DNA of 38,598 bases from Candidatus Pacearchaeota archaeon (GTDB taxonomy: Archaea > Nanobdellota > Nanobdellia > Pacearchaeales > GW2011-AR1): assembly GCA_017609885.1 (NCBI GenBank), contig JAFCDB010000017.1:1-38598 (forward strand). Direction: 5' to 3'. Below are positions 1 to 7,965 of this stretch, piece by piece; the first letter of the stretch is position 1, and the number at the start of each line of letters is the position of its first letter. Under the pieces are notes generated by a model. It saw only the letters and a list, made by a program, of their open reading frames with translations, had not been told where the DNA came from and ran no database searches. Both the position numbers and the translations under genes were made by a program.

Positions 1-630
1 GATAAAATTGTTCATCCAACAATTGAAGGTAGTATTCATTACGACGAAAAATATATCAAAGTTAAAACAAAACATTGCTACGATTTAAATGCGATTGACA
101 ACAAAACAAAATTTATTTTAGCCCATTCTTTCGTCGATAAAAGGACAAAAAGAGAGTGCATAAAGTTCCTAAAACAAATTAAAGAAAATTGCTATGACCA
201 GATTTTGCATATTTACAAACAGGAGAAACATAAAAAAATTAAAGATAGAGAGTTGATAGAATTTGTCTGCGACAAGTTTGCGAATTACAAAACTGCTTTT
301 AATAAATTGTTCTCAAGAACTTGCAAGCTTAATTTTGGAGTGCCGATTGCCTGCAAGAAATATAATTTGAAACACAACAACAATCCAGTTGAAAGATACA
401 ATGGAAAAATAAAAGACAGGATTAAAAATATTCGAAGCAGATTTAAGGATTTTGATGGTGCGAGAAATTTTTTGAATTTGAGAAGAGTGATTTACAACTT
501 TGTTAATCCACATCAGGAATTGCAGGGAAGAACTCCTGCAGAGGAAGCTGGAATCGATTTGGAGTTGGAGAGAAATAAGTTGATGAGTTTGATAGAATTT
601 GTTAGATCTTGGGAAGTATCGTTAACTTGA
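1..630 (+). CDS. IS6-like DDE transposase, 5' end outside the window
   Basis: The reading frame is open from base 1, so the ORF-track start at 205 (TTG) is internal and the N-terminus lies upstream of the window. The visible 209 residues hold an RNase H-like DDE catalytic domain. The first Asp is in HYDEKYIKV, the second in FVCDKFANYKTAF, and the Glu in NNNPVERYNGKIKDR. The tail GRTPAEEAGI is typical of archaeal IS6-type and related DDE transposases. The zinc-ribbon/HTH N-terminus expected in this family cannot be checked. The right inverted repeat probably overlaps or follows the stop codon (GTTAACTTGACAGTATC), but the left end is not in view. IS6-family elements make 8-bp target duplications, the same length seen around the two small elements at 9.8 and 12.7 kb. 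I am confident of a DDE transposase and less sure of the exact family. Confidence 0.85.
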   Translation, partial: DKIVHPTIEGSIHYDEKYIKVKTKHCYDLNAIDNKTKFILAHSFVDKRTKRECIKFLKQIKENCYDQILHIYKQEKHKKIKDRELIEFVCDKFANYKTAFNKLFSRTCKLNFGVPIACKKYNLKHNNNPVERYNGKIKDRIKNIRSRFKDFDGARNFLNLRRVIYNFVNPHQELQGRTPAEEAGIDLELERNKLMSLIEFVRSWEVSLT

Positions 631-651
631 CAGTATCTAATCACCCAAACA

Positions 652-659
652 TTTATAAA
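652..659 (+). promoter_or_regulatory. TATA box for the 82-aa ORF
   Basis: TTTATAAA is centred about 26 nt before the ATG at 681. This supports a leaderless transcript and that start over the upstream alternative start at 609 in the ORF track. Confidence 0.6.
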
Positions 660-680
660 ATAGGAATCCTCCAATATAAA

Positions 681-929
681 ATGGGAGATAAATATTCCCT
701 TTTACGAGTTGAAGAAGAATACGAAGCACCTGCAGATCATACTGAAAATCTTAGAGAAGACTTAAGAATGGAATTAAACGGGGCAATGGAAAATTATTTA
801 GATCAAGGAGGTACAGTAAAGCAGATCATCTTACTTGCTGAAGAAAAAAAAGATTACAAGCCAAAAATTTTAGAAGTGGTCTCTCTCAACCTTGATCATC
901 ATGTTGATCAATTATTTGAGAAAATATAA
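681..929 (+). CDS. Hypothetical 82-aa protein
   Basis: I do not recognise this small acidic protein (MGDKYSLLRVEEEYEAP...). I chose the ATG at 681 because a TATA box lies 26 nt upstream and because the track's longer version (from 609) overlaps the transposase. No signal peptide or membrane segment is visible. The sequence predicts a mixed alpha/beta fold with a central helix (LREDLRMELNGAMENYL) and a strand (VKQIILLAEE). It ends 31 nt before the convergent RPA-like gene. Its position right behind an insertion sequence means it could be a fragment of a disrupted operon, but its own promoter suggests independent expression. Confidence 0.6.
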   Translation: MGDKYSLLRVEEEYEAPADHTENLREDLRMELNGAMENYLDQGGTVKQIILLAEEKKDYKPKILEVVSLNLDHHVDQLFEKI

Positions 930-960
930 TTAACCCTTTCTTCTAATTCTACTCGTGGAA

Positions 961-1575
961 TTAATCACTCCCAAGATACCTCAAAATCCCAGGCCTTGGT
1001 TCATAAATTATTCCCTGCTCCAATGCTTTTCTCACTTCTTGATTTATCAAATCTGCATTTTCTTTTAATTCCAAGATTAAATTTTCAGTTGAGACTCCTT
1101 CAGGCTCAGCTAATTTAATTTTCTGAATAATTTGGTCAGCAACAGCCAAAACCTTATTATTATCAATTGGTTCAGGCGCTTCTTTTTCAAATTCGAGTTT
1201 TCGAACAAGCAAATACCTTGGATCTTTCTGCTTTAAAATTTCCGGCGTGATATAAATTTCATTATTGTAACTCCTTAATAGACCAATGGCCATTACAGTA
1301 TCTCCCGGAGAAATATTTTCAAATCTCGGAATATCCTCTCTAAAAACCTTTATTTTTACTTGTCCTGATGCATCATCAATTGTTAGAGAAAGAAAATGTT
1401 TTTCATCACTTAAATATCTCTCTACAACATTTGCAACAATATTCACACGAACAACCTTCCTTTCACCAATCTCAAGAAAATTAAATCTCTCACCATCAAA
1501 AATCGGCCGCCCCTTGAAAACATCGCCTATTTTTATTTTATATGCAATCTGCCTCTTAAAATCACCATCTGCCAT
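961..1575 (-). CDS. RPA32-like single-stranded DNA-binding protein (OB fold plus winged helix)
   Basis: This 204-aa protein has an OB-fold domain at roughly residues 35-115 (VRVNIVANVVERYLSDEKHFLSLTIDDASGQVKIKVF). A C-terminal winged-helix region follows at about 145-204 (GVSTENLILEL...VRKALEQGIIYEPRPGILRYL). This is the layout of eukaryotic RPA32 and of small archaeal RPA-associated proteins that bind ssDNA together with a larger RPA subunit in replication and repair. It lies 53 nt downstream of MCM on the same strand and has its own TATA box, so the two can be co-transcribed or expressed separately. The pairing with MCM supports a replication role. No larger RPA subunit is in the window. 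The domain assignment is from sequence pattern only. Confidence 0.75.
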   Translation of the reverse strand: MADGDFKRQIAYKIKIGDVFKGRPIFDGERFNFLEIGERKVVRVNIVANVVERYLSDEKHFLSLTIDDASGQVKIKVFREDIPRFENISPGDTVMAIGLLRSYNNEIYITPEILKQKDPRYLLVRKLEFEKEAPEPIDNNKVLAVADQIIQKIKLAEPEGVSTENLILELKENADLINQEVRKALEQGIIYEPRPGILRYLGSD

Positions 1576-1596
1576 AACACAAAAAACAAAATCAGA

Positions 1597-1604
1597 TTTT
1601 TAAA
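1597..1604 (-). promoter_or_regulatory. TATA box for the RPA32-like gene
   Basis: On the minus strand ATTTAAAA is centred about 26 nt upstream of the ATG at 1575, consistent with leaderless transcription. Confidence 0.55.
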
Positions 1605-1628
1605 TGTTTATTTAGTTGAGTGGTATGG

Positions 1629-3635
1629 TTAAACCAACTGAATAAATCCCTTCTTTGGATGAAAAACATCGCCAGAAATCGCTAACTTCTCCAGCGCCTC
1701 CTCAAAATCCCCCTTATCAATCTTTCCTTCAAAATGTTTTTCAAGTTCTTCAACTGGAATTTGCTTCCCGATTTTCGACTCAAGTTCAATAATCGCATTT
1801 TTCACTTCCATAATTTTTCCTCTTTTCGACGCTGTAACTCCTGTAACAATTTTATCAATGTCAAAACTTTTTGTGTCAGAGTCATAACCTGCCTGCATCA
1901 AATAATATTTTAAAATATTTATCGCTCTCAAAGCATCCTGCTTTTCAACAATTTCAGATAACCTTGTTTTCGCACTTGCCTCACTCAGCCTCACAAGAGC
2001 TCCTAACTGCCGCGCAGTAATTGGAATTGGCCTCACAGAAATATCAGAACTAATAGGCGCATTTCTTAAACCAACATAAAACTTCTTTATCTCATCCATT
2101 GCCTCATCTGTTAATACAGGAACAATCCTCTGCTTTGCATAAGCAATATATTTCCTAAAAAGCTCTGGCTCAATTGTTCCCCGCGAAGTCGGATTCTGAT
2201 GCTCAATTAAAACATGCGATGCAATTGCTTCGTCCTTTAATTTGTCAGGCACATCCCTTAACATGAAAATAACATCAAATCTATTTAACAAAGTTGGTTG
2301 GATATCAACCTGCTGCGCAATCGGAAGATAAGGGTCAAACCTGCCAAACTTCGGATTTCCAGCAGCCAACACACTTGTCTCAGCTCGCAAAGATGCTTGG
2401 ACATTTGCTTTTGAAATTGTTACTGTTTGCTGCTCCATTGCCTCATGCATCGCACTTCTATCAACGGGATCCATTTTTTCAAGTTCGTCAATACAAACAA
2501 TTCCTTTATTACTTAAAACCATGGCGCCTGCTTCTAAACTCCACCCTTTTAAAAATTCATCTCTGACAACAGTCGCTGTAAGCCCAGCACCAGAAGTTGA
2601 CTTCCCCACAACATACCTCCCTTTTGGAGCTATCTTTGCAATAAATCCTAATGTGATACTTTTTGCGACACCAGGATCCCCTACAAGCAAAATATGTAAA
2701 TCACCTCGAGTAACTGTCCCATCAGCTCGCTTCTTTTTCACACCACCAAACAACTGCAGAACAATTGATTGTTTTATTTCATCATAGCCGTAAATACTCG
2801 GCGCAATATTATCTGCCAATTTTTTAAATACATTTGGGTCAACAGACAATTCTTTAATCTGTAGTTCATCCTCCTCTGAAATATTCAAGTCAGCATAACT
2901 CTCTTCCATTAAAACAATATTATTTGCATCAATTGCCAAGTCAAATCTTGTAGAAATTGCTCCTGTTTGCAGTGGCACTGGCACTTCATTTAAAACTCCT
3001 AAAATTTTAATCTTGCTTCCAGGCGTAGTCCTCTCTTCCATCCTCGGCTCAACTAAATCTTCTTTTAAGAAAACATTCATTCTTCTTGGTTGCTCTCCTC
3101 CAATCAAACTTTCTGGAGATTCTTCAACAACCAGCCTCTGCGCATCGACCATCTGTTTGCTTACAAGTTTAAAAAATCCTTTTCTTCCGCATGAACATCT
3201 AGTCGGCTCTTTAAATCTTTTTTCTAATTGCAAAACCGAAATAATTGTTCCACATGACGGACATTCAAACTTTGCACTTACAACTTGTGGACGAACATCG
3301 CTTGCCTGCCTGACAATTCCTTCAATCCTAATAAACTTTCCAAGATGTTTTGCTCTAATGTCCCGAATTTTAACAAAATTATTTTCAGGTAAATCTAAAA
3401 ATCTGACACGGGGGTTTTTTACAAGTCCAGTATCCTCCAAAGCAGTTTCCATTATTGTCAAAGTTTCCTCTGGCTTCTCTAACAAAACATCAGATAACTC
3501 ATGTGAAAATCCTGCAAAGTCGTTGAAATCAACATGCACGACACTTTCAGATTCTCGAATACTCTCGCCAATTTTTTTCTTATAAAAATTAAAAAATTTC
3601 TTTGCTTCTGTTAAATTTTCCTCTTGTTTCCCCAT
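1629..3635 (-). CDS. mcm: Replicative DNA helicase MCM
   Basis: This 668-aa protein is a full-length archaeal MCM, the hexameric replicative helicase. The N-terminal domain carries a zinc site (CPSC at 125-128 and CSC at 147-149; the second half is CxC rather than CxxC). The AAA+ core has Walker A GDPGVAKS (about 319-326), Walker B IVCIDE (about 379-384), sensor 1 AAGNPKFGRFD and arginine finger LLNRFD (about 449-454). A C-terminal winged helix ends the protein. No intein is present, although archaeal MCMs often carry one. The ATG at 3635 is supported by a TATA box 25 nt upstream. It is followed by the RPA32-like gene, so two replication proteins sit side by side. Confidence 0.97.
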   Translation of the reverse strand: MGKQEENLTEAKKFFNFYKKKIGESIRESESVVHVDFNDFAGFSHELSDVLLEKPEETLTIMETALEDTGLVKNPRVRFLDLPENNFVKIRDIRAKHLGKFIRIEGIVRQASDVRPQVVSAKFECPSCGTIISVLQLEKRFKEPTRCSCGRKGFFKLVSKQMVDAQRLVVEESPESLIGGEQPRRMNVFLKEDLVEPRMEERTTPGSKIKILGVLNEVPVPLQTGAISTRFDLAIDANNIVLMEESYADLNISEEDELQIKELSVDPNVFKKLADNIAPSIYGYDEIKQSIVLQLFGGVKKKRADGTVTRGDLHILLVGDPGVAKSITLGFIAKIAPKGRYVVGKSTSGAGLTATVVRDEFLKGWSLEAGAMVLSNKGIVCIDELEKMDPVDRSAMHEAMEQQTVTISKANVQASLRAETSVLAAGNPKFGRFDPYLPIAQQVDIQPTLLNRFDVIFMLRDVPDKLKDEAIASHVLIEHQNPTSRGTIEPELFRKYIAYAKQRIVPVLTDEAMDEIKKFYVGLRNAPISSDISVRPIPITARQLGALVRLSEASAKTRLSEIVEKQDALRAINILKYYLMQAGYDSDTKSFDIDKIVTGVTASKRGKIMEVKNAIIELESKIGKQIPVEELEKHFEGKIDKGDFEEALEKLAISGDVFHPKKGFIQLV

Positions 3636-3656
3636 CTATTTAAAAAACAGCTAATG

Positions 3657-3663
3657 TTTATAT
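3657..3663 (-). promoter_or_regulatory. TATA box for mcm
   Basis: ATATAAA on the minus strand is centred about 25 nt before the mcm ATG. Confidence 0.5.
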
Positions 3664-3689
3664 GGATTTCTATAGAATAATATATGTTT

Positions 3690-3707
3690 AAAATTATTGC
3701 ACTCTAC
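3690..3707. repeat. 18-bp direct repeat, copy 1
   Basis: AAAATTATTGCACTCTAC here is identical to 3991-4008. This copy contains the stop codon and last codons of the small secreted-protein gene. The other copy contains the stop codon of tbp. The 301-bp spacing is about one small gene, which suggests that the gene arrived by duplication or insertion between the two copies. Confidence 0.85.
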
Positions 3708-3963
3708 AAGTATGCCCCATCATTAATCCGCCATCGGGATTTGGCAGCCAAATTGGAATTTTTTCTGAATTTTGATTACATTTACAACTCCAATCTAAGT
3801 TATACCAAACCATATTCACAGTTTCATAGTTTTGGTTATCAGAATTTAAAGTCATGTATCTTCCGCAACTTTGTCCAGTAACTTCCCTTTCCATTTGATG
3901 ACCTGCACTAACAACTCCCATTAAAAAAAGTCCAAGAACCAACATCAAAATAAATTTTTTCAT
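3694..3963 (-). CDS. Small secreted Cys-containing protein (89 aa)
   Basis: An N-terminal signal peptide (MKKFILMLVLGLFLMGVVSAG) precedes a mature part of about 69 residues with four cysteines (SCGRY, SCKCN, HTC), probably disulphide-bonded outside the cell. I do not recognise a family. A TATA box (TTTATAAAC, about 3985-3992) lies 26 nt upstream of the ATG at 3963. The last codons (TCRVQ stop) lie in an 18-bp repeat that is also found at the end of tbp, so the C-terminus may have been captured from that repeat. The gene sits between mcm and tbp with no functional link evident. Confidence 0.7.
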   Translation of the reverse strand: MKKFILMLVLGLFLMGVVSAGHQMEREVTGQSCGRYMTLNSDNQNYETVNMVWYNLDWSCKCNQNSEKIPIWLPNPDGGLMMGHTCRVQ

Positions 3964-3990
3964 AACAAAATAAGAATTCTATAGTTTATA

Positions 3991-4008
3991 AAAATTATTG
4001 CACTCTAC
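3991..4008. repeat. 18-bp direct repeat, copy 2
   Basis: Identical to 3690-3707. This copy covers the tbp stop codon and runs into the TATA region of the small secreted-protein gene. Confidence 0.85.
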
Positions 4009-4550
4009 TTTTCTTCTAAAACTTTTTTAATACGTTCGTTTAAAAGTTTCATACTCTCGTTGAGTTGCTGTTTGTTCTTTGTTCCTGTGCAAACTAACTT
4101 CCCATTGCTGAACAAAAGGAAAGTTGCATTTGGTTCAATCAACTTGTAAACAAGCCCTGGAAATTGCTCAGGCTCATATTCTGTATTCTCAAGCGCCAAA
4201 GCAAGATAATTCAAATTCAATTTCAAATCTATACTCCCTGACGCAACAATATTCTGCACAGTAATCTTCGGTTTATCAGTTATTCTAACATTAATTTTCA
4301 TCAACTGCTTAATAACCTGATTAATAACTTCCCTCACCTGCGCAATTGATTTTGTTCCAGTGCAAACTAAATTCCCAGAAGAAAAAACAAGAACTGCAGA
4401 CTTCGGTTTTTCAATCCTTAATACAAGTCCAGGGAATTGTTCAGGATTATATTCTGTATTGCTCTGCGACCTTGCTAATTTTGTCAAAGAAACTGGCTTT
4501 CCCAAAGAAGCAGTAGCAACAATATTTTGAACAGAGAGATTACTTTTCAT
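4005..4550 (-). CDS. tbp: TATA-box-binding protein
   Basis: This 181-aa protein is the archaeal general transcription factor that binds the TATA box with TFB and recruits RNA polymerase. It consists of the two imperfect TBP repeats: VQNIVATASLGKPVSLTKLA...EQFPGLVLRI...NLVCTGTKS, then VQNIVASGSIDLKLNLNYLA...EQFPGLVYKL...KLVCTGTKN. The length and FPGLV/VCTGTK signatures are those of the family. A TATA box is 26 nt upstream of the ATG at 4550. The gene lies downstream of the ligase on the same strand but has its own promoter. The abundant TATA boxes at about -26 throughout this window are its expected binding sites. Confidence 0.98.
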   Translation of the reverse strand: MKSNLSVQNIVATASLGKPVSLTKLARSQSNTEYNPEQFPGLVLRIEKPKSAVLVFSSGNLVCTGTKSIAQVREVINQVIKQLMKINVRITDKPKITVQNIVASGSIDLKLNLNYLALALENTEYEPEQFPGLVYKLIEPNATFLLFSNGKLVCTGTKNKQQLNESMKLLNERIKKVLEEK

Positions 4551-4571
4551 AAAATTATTTAAAGGACTTCA

Positions 4572-4579
4572 TTTATAAA
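4572..4579 (-). promoter_or_regulatory. TATA box for tbp
   Basis: TTTATAAA on the minus strand is centred 26 nt upstream of the tbp ATG, giving a leaderless start and possible autoregulation by TBP itself. Confidence 0.6.
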
Positions 4580-4616
4580 CTTTTCGCCCGAATATTTCTC
4601 TGAAAAGTGATAAAAA

Positions 4617-6302
4617 TTACTGCCCATCAAATTCTTTCTTAACTTCTTTCAAAGTATTTAGTTCACTCAACGGCTTGTCCTCTCTAACAGCAGTTATTCT
4701 TGGAAATCTCAAGGCAAAACCAGAAGAATAAGTAGGAGATTTCTGAATATTTTGATAAGTCACAGAAACAACAACTTTTGGTCCAACTTTCACTCTATTT
4801 CCTTTCTCGCTAATAATTAACGGCTTCAACATTTTTGTCATCGCACTATAAGTAATCCCCTGCTCTTCTTTTTCCTTTAGCCCTGACGCAACTTTTCCAA
4901 TTTCTAAATATTCATCTTCATTTTTGCAAGCAACAATGTAACTTGTCAGTCCTCCTGCTCTTTTCCCAGTTCCGTATTCTGCCCCAATAATCACCAAATC
5001 TAAATCTCTTTCCTGTGGCTTAAGCTTCACAATATACCCTACTCTTCTCCCTGGCTTGTAAGGCGCATTAAGTTTCTTAATCATAATTCCCTCCTCGCCA
5101 ATTGACAGAGCTTTTTTATAAAATTTCAACGCAGTTTCTTTATTTCCAGTAATAATTTGTTTAGAAATTCTAATTTTCAATTTATTTGGATGAACAACCT
5201 CCTCCAACAACTTCCGCCTCTTCCTAAACTCCTCAGAAATCAAACTTTTATTATTATAATAAATAATATCAAAAACATTTATTTCAACAGGTAGCTTCTT
5301 AACAAGTTTATTAATATGATACTTCCGCTTAATTCTCTGAGAAATAAATTCAAACGGCTTCTGTTTTTTTGTCTCAGGGTCAAAACCAACAACTTCTGAA
5401 TCTAAAATAAAATTCTGCCCTTTAACATTTTTCATAACAACCTTAACAACATCAGGAAACTGTGCAGTCACATCATCTAACCGCCTTGTAAAAAGTTTTA
5501 TCTCTCCATCATTTTTATTTATCAAAACTCTAAACCCATCGTATTTATGCTCGATTGCACATTCTTCGCCACAAATTCTAAACGCCTCATCCAGTTCAGT
5601 AACTTTCACAGGTAGCATTGTATGAATTGGTTTGCCAGGATGAATTTGGATTTTGTTAATTGCTTCTTTCCCTTTTATTGCTGCATCAAAAACAAGTGCA
5701 AAATCATTTGCCAAATCATAAACTCTTTCAATTTTCTCAGCAACTTCTTTTTTCTCTTCTGGGTAAAACGCCACTGCAATTGCATCTCTTAAAGTTGAAT
5801 CTGCAACTCCTACTCTCAAAATTCCGAGAATTGTTCGAGTAATATATTTTGCTTCTGTTCCTGTTGTTGATGTGAGAAGTTCTGAGACGAGCGCGAGTTT
5901 TTTATCCACGCTTCCTTTGCCTTCTATTGTCAAGATTTTTGTTAAGTTGTCGAAGACTTTTTCAATTGTAAGTTTTTTTGAGAAGAGGGTTGATTGTTTC
6001 TTCTTTTCTAAAACAATTTCTGCAACATCTCCTAAATCTCCGATTTTGTTAAATTCTTTTATTATTTTTTCTGTTGAATTTCCTGAAGCTCTGCTTATTG
6101 CTTTTATTACTAATTTTCCTGAAATTCCGAGTTCTTTTGGGTCGTAGTCTGGGAGAACTTTTCCTCGAAGGAGATAGATATGTTTGCTTTGTCCTTTTGA
6201 TTTTAATTTTTTCAAGAACTCTGCGAGAATGTCTGTTTTCTCCAGCCGTTTTGTAGTTGCTGAAAGTTTTTCATACACCTCACATAATTCAGAATATTTC
6301 AT
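4617..6302 (-). CDS. lig: ATP-dependent DNA ligase
   Basis: This 561-aa protein is a complete archaeal replicative ligase that seals nicks using ATP. An N-terminal DNA-binding domain (about 1-215) precedes the adenylation domain. Motif I is EHKYDGFR with catalytic Lys about 253. Motif III is FILDSEVVGFD, motif IV EEGIMIKK and motif V GYIVKLKP. The OB-fold domain follows, ending with a conserved FALRFPRI segment. The length matches the family. The start at 6302 lies 30 nt from the L15e stop. A TATA-like TTTTTAAAA lies about 26 nt upstream, overlapping the end of rpl15e, so the gene may be read from its own promoter as well as from the L15e transcript. Confidence 0.97.
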   Translation of the reverse strand: MKYSELCEVYEKLSATTKRLEKTDILAEFLKKLKSKGQSKHIYLLRGKVLPDYDPKELGISGKLVIKAISRASGNSTEKIIKEFNKIGDLGDVAEIVLEKKKQSTLFSKKLTIEKVFDNLTKILTIEGKGSVDKKLALVSELLTSTTGTEAKYITRTILGILRVGVADSTLRDAIAVAFYPEEKKEVAEKIERVYDLANDFALVFDAAIKGKEAINKIQIHPGKPIHTMLPVKVTELDEAFRICGEECAIEHKYDGFRVLINKNDGEIKLFTRRLDDVTAQFPDVVKVVMKNVKGQNFILDSEVVGFDPETKKQKPFEFISQRIKRKYHINKLVKKLPVEINVFDIIYYNNKSLISEEFRKRRKLLEEVVHPNKLKIRISKQIITGNKETALKFYKKALSIGEEGIMIKKLNAPYKPGRRVGYIVKLKPQERDLDLVIIGAEYGTGKRAGGLTSYIVACKNEDEYLEIGKVASGLKEKEEQGITYSAMTKMLKPLIISEKGNRVKVGPKVVVSVTYQNIQKSPTYSSGFALRFPRITAVREDKPLSELNTLKEVKKEFDGQ

Positions 6303-6332
6303 GTTGAAAGAAAGCTAGGGATGTTTTTAAAA

Positions 6333-6854
6333 TTACTCCTTCCCCCTTAATCCTCTTCCCTTTTTCCCAGCACTTGTCAATCCCCGCTGAGGCCGATTCT
6401 TATTTTTCTTAGAACAAATCCAGTTAATTGTCTTGTCGTTTTTAATCTCAGGTCTTTGAGCATCAACTAAAATAATCTCATAAAAATAATGCATTCCATC
6501 TTTCCCAACTTGATAAGAATTTAAAACTTCAAGATTTTTAAATTTCTTACTCGCCCTCATTTCTGCAATTCCTCGGTAGTTTAATGATAATGTTTTTCTG
6601 ATAGTTAATTTTTTTGTCTGCCTTCCTTTGTGAGGACGAGTTCTTTTATGTCCTCCTCGTTTAACCCGAACTCTGCAAACAACAAATCCTTTTTTTGCTT
6701 TATATCCAAGTGAACGAGCTCTATCTAACCTTAAAGGCTTTTCAATTTTTAATATTACAGGGTCCTTCCGCCACTCAACCATTCTCCCCCTAAGAGTTTT
6801 CGCATCAGGCTTTTTCCATGCCTTTCTCAAATAATGATATAATCCTTTTGCCAT
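6333..6854 (-). CDS. rpl15e: Large ribosomal subunit protein eL15 (L15e)
   Basis: This 173-aa basic protein begins MAKGLYHYLRKAWKKPD and continues with RLDRARSLGYKAKKGFVVCRVRVKRGGHKRTRPHKGRQTKK. That is the diagnostic signature of eL15, an archaeal/eukaryotic 50S protein near the peptidyl-transferase region. The length is slightly short of the roughly 190 aa of many archaea, but the N-terminal core is intact. A TATA box (TTTTTTAAA, about 6876-6884) lies about 26 nt upstream of the ATG at 6854. The ligase follows 30 nt downstream. Confidence 0.95.
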   Translation of the reverse strand: MAKGLYHYLRKAWKKPDAKTLRGRMVEWRKDPVILKIEKPLRLDRARSLGYKAKKGFVVCRVRVKRGGHKRTRPHKGRQTKKLTIRKTLSLNYRGIAEMRASKKFKNLEVLNSYQVGKDGMHYFYEIILVDAQRPEIKNDKTINWICSKKNKNRPQRGLTSAGKKGRGLRGKE

Positions 6855-7152
6855 GATTATTGGTGAGGAAATTGGTTTAAAAAACTTTGGGAAACTTTTT
6901 GCTGAATGATTAGAGAGGATTTCTACCCAACTATTTCATACAATATCTAACAAATCAAATCTGCAAATCGTTATCAAATTTTCTACATTAACTTATCTCC
7001 CTGGAATTTTTCCCGAACTCTGTGGGAAAAATTCAAAATCCGAGCGGAGCGAGCAATTTTCTTTTTCCCTTCAATTCTTTATTAACAATTCATTTTCCCA
7101 AAAATTTCCCCATTCAAAAAACTTATAAACAACTTAAATCTAAGGATTATAT
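6855..7152. other. Intergenic region between L15e and tRNA-Ile, with a strong hairpin
   Basis: I see no convincing ORF in these 298 bp. Both ends hold promoters: the minus-strand L15e TATA at about 6876-6884, and the tRNA TATA (ACTTATAAA) at about 7121-7129. A perfect 10-bp inverted repeat AATTTTTCCC/GGGAAAAATT with a 9-nt loop lies at 7005-7033. It is followed by a GC-rich island CGAGCGGAGCGAGC bounded by further complementary AAAAT/ATTTT tracts, which resembles the GC-cored elements elsewhere in the window. Confidence 0.6.
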
Positions 7153-7269
7153 GAGCCTGTAGCTCAGCCAGGTCAGAGCGCTACTCTGATACATAAAACA
7201 GGTTTTATGAGCTAAATCCTGAAAGATTCAGAAAGGTAGAAGTCCCCGGTTCGAATCCGGGCAGGCTCA
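7153..7269 (+). tRNA. tRNA-Ile (GAT) with a 42-nt intron
   Basis: The 7-bp acceptor stem is perfect (GAGCCTG with CAGGCTC), the D stem is GCTC/GAGC, and the T arm is CCCGG TTCGAAT CCGGG. Discriminator A is at 7269 and CCA is not encoded. The anticodon stem CTACT/GGTAG encloses loop CT-GAT-A before the intron and A after it, so the spliced loop is CTGATAA with anticodon GAT. The mature length is 75 nt. A TATA box lies about 26 nt upstream. The convergent zinc-ribbon gene ends at 7271, leaving one base between the two. Confidence 0.93.
7192..7233 (+). other. Archaeal tRNA intron with bulge-helix-bulge splice motif
   Basis: The intron is at the canonical 37/38 position. Exon CTGA (7186-7189) pairs with intron TCAG (7228-7231) to form the central 4-bp helix. 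The flanking 3-nt bulges are TAC (7190-7192) and AAA (7232-7234), each cut after its second base by the tRNA splicing endonuclease. Inside, ATAAAA/TTTTAT (7193-7198 with 7203-7208) forms a hairpin. The helix on the intron side of the motif is weak, so this is a relaxed HBh'-type motif. Confidence 0.85.
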
Positions 7270-7270
7270 T

Positions 7271-7930
7271 TTATCTTAGCCCAAATTCCAAAACTAAATT
7301 CTCTTTTTCAAAACCATAATTTAATAAAGGTAAATCAACTTCAATTTCCTTAACAAATAATTCTTCATCTGAGAACGCTTTTATCTCAACTGCATTTTCT
7401 AACTTACTGATATTAATATTTTCAAGATACCCAACCCCTGGAAGATTTATTTCATAAACAATCTTATCTGCAAATCTTCTAACATTTGTCTCTGGCTCAG
7501 ATTTTTTTAAAGCTTTTATTTTCTTCAAATTATTTGAAGAAATCTTCGGCAATTGTAAAATTCTTTTAGGAGACTTTTCTGCAACTCTTCCAGCATTATT
7601 GACACCATCAATTCTCATCGGCTTTTGTCCTGGAGTTGCAAAATGAATACTAAATCGTGCATTAGGCACATTCAAATTTTTCCCCTGCTCATTTCTAATC
7701 TCCTTGTCAAGCTGTGCCATTTGTTTTGAAAGTTCCTTCATTAATGGTTTCAACATCATATTCAGCCCCATTGGAAGCTTTATCCCCATTTCCTCAAAAT
7801 CATTTTTTCCAAGAATCCCATAATCTTCTTTGTTTCCCCTCTCATTTATTTCAACACCGCAATGAGGACAAAATTCAAAATTCTTTGAAATTTTTTCTCC
7901 GCAATTGGAACATTTATTTTTCTTAAACAT
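7271..7930 (-). CDS. Zinc-ribbon protein with C-terminal Hsp20/CS-like domain
   Basis: This 219-aa protein starts with a double-CxxC zinc ribbon (CSNC at 7-10, CPHC at 21-24). A helical linker follows. The C-terminus is a beta-sandwich-like segment (about 145-219: RRFADKIVYEINLPGVGYLENINISKLENAVEIKAFSDEELFVKEIEVDLP) that resembles the alpha-crystallin/Hsp20 or CS fold. A cytosolic chaperone or adaptor role is possible but only inferred. The ATG at 7930 has a TATA box about 26 nt upstream (CATTTAAAA region, about 7950-7958). The stop is one base from the 3' end of the convergent tRNA-Ile, so the two transcripts must overlap or end very precisely. Confidence 0.75.
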   Translation of the reverse strand: MFKKNKCSNCGEKISKNFEFCPHCGVEINERGNKEDYGILGKNDFEEMGIKLPMGLNMMLKPLMKELSKQMAQLDKEIRNEQGKNLNVPNARFSIHFATPGQKPMRIDGVNNAGRVAEKSPKRILQLPKISSNNLKKIKALKKSEPETNVRRFADKIVYEINLPGVGYLENINISKLENAVEIKAFSDEELFVKEIEVDLPLLNYGFEKENLVLEFGLR

Positions 7931-7965
7931 ACATTGAGATATAAAACTCCATTTAAAAAACTTCC

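Noticed and set aside
609-680. Upstream extension of the 82-aa ORF to 609
   Set aside because: It would overlap the transposase end and cross the TATA box; the ATG at 681 lies at the expected leaderless position.
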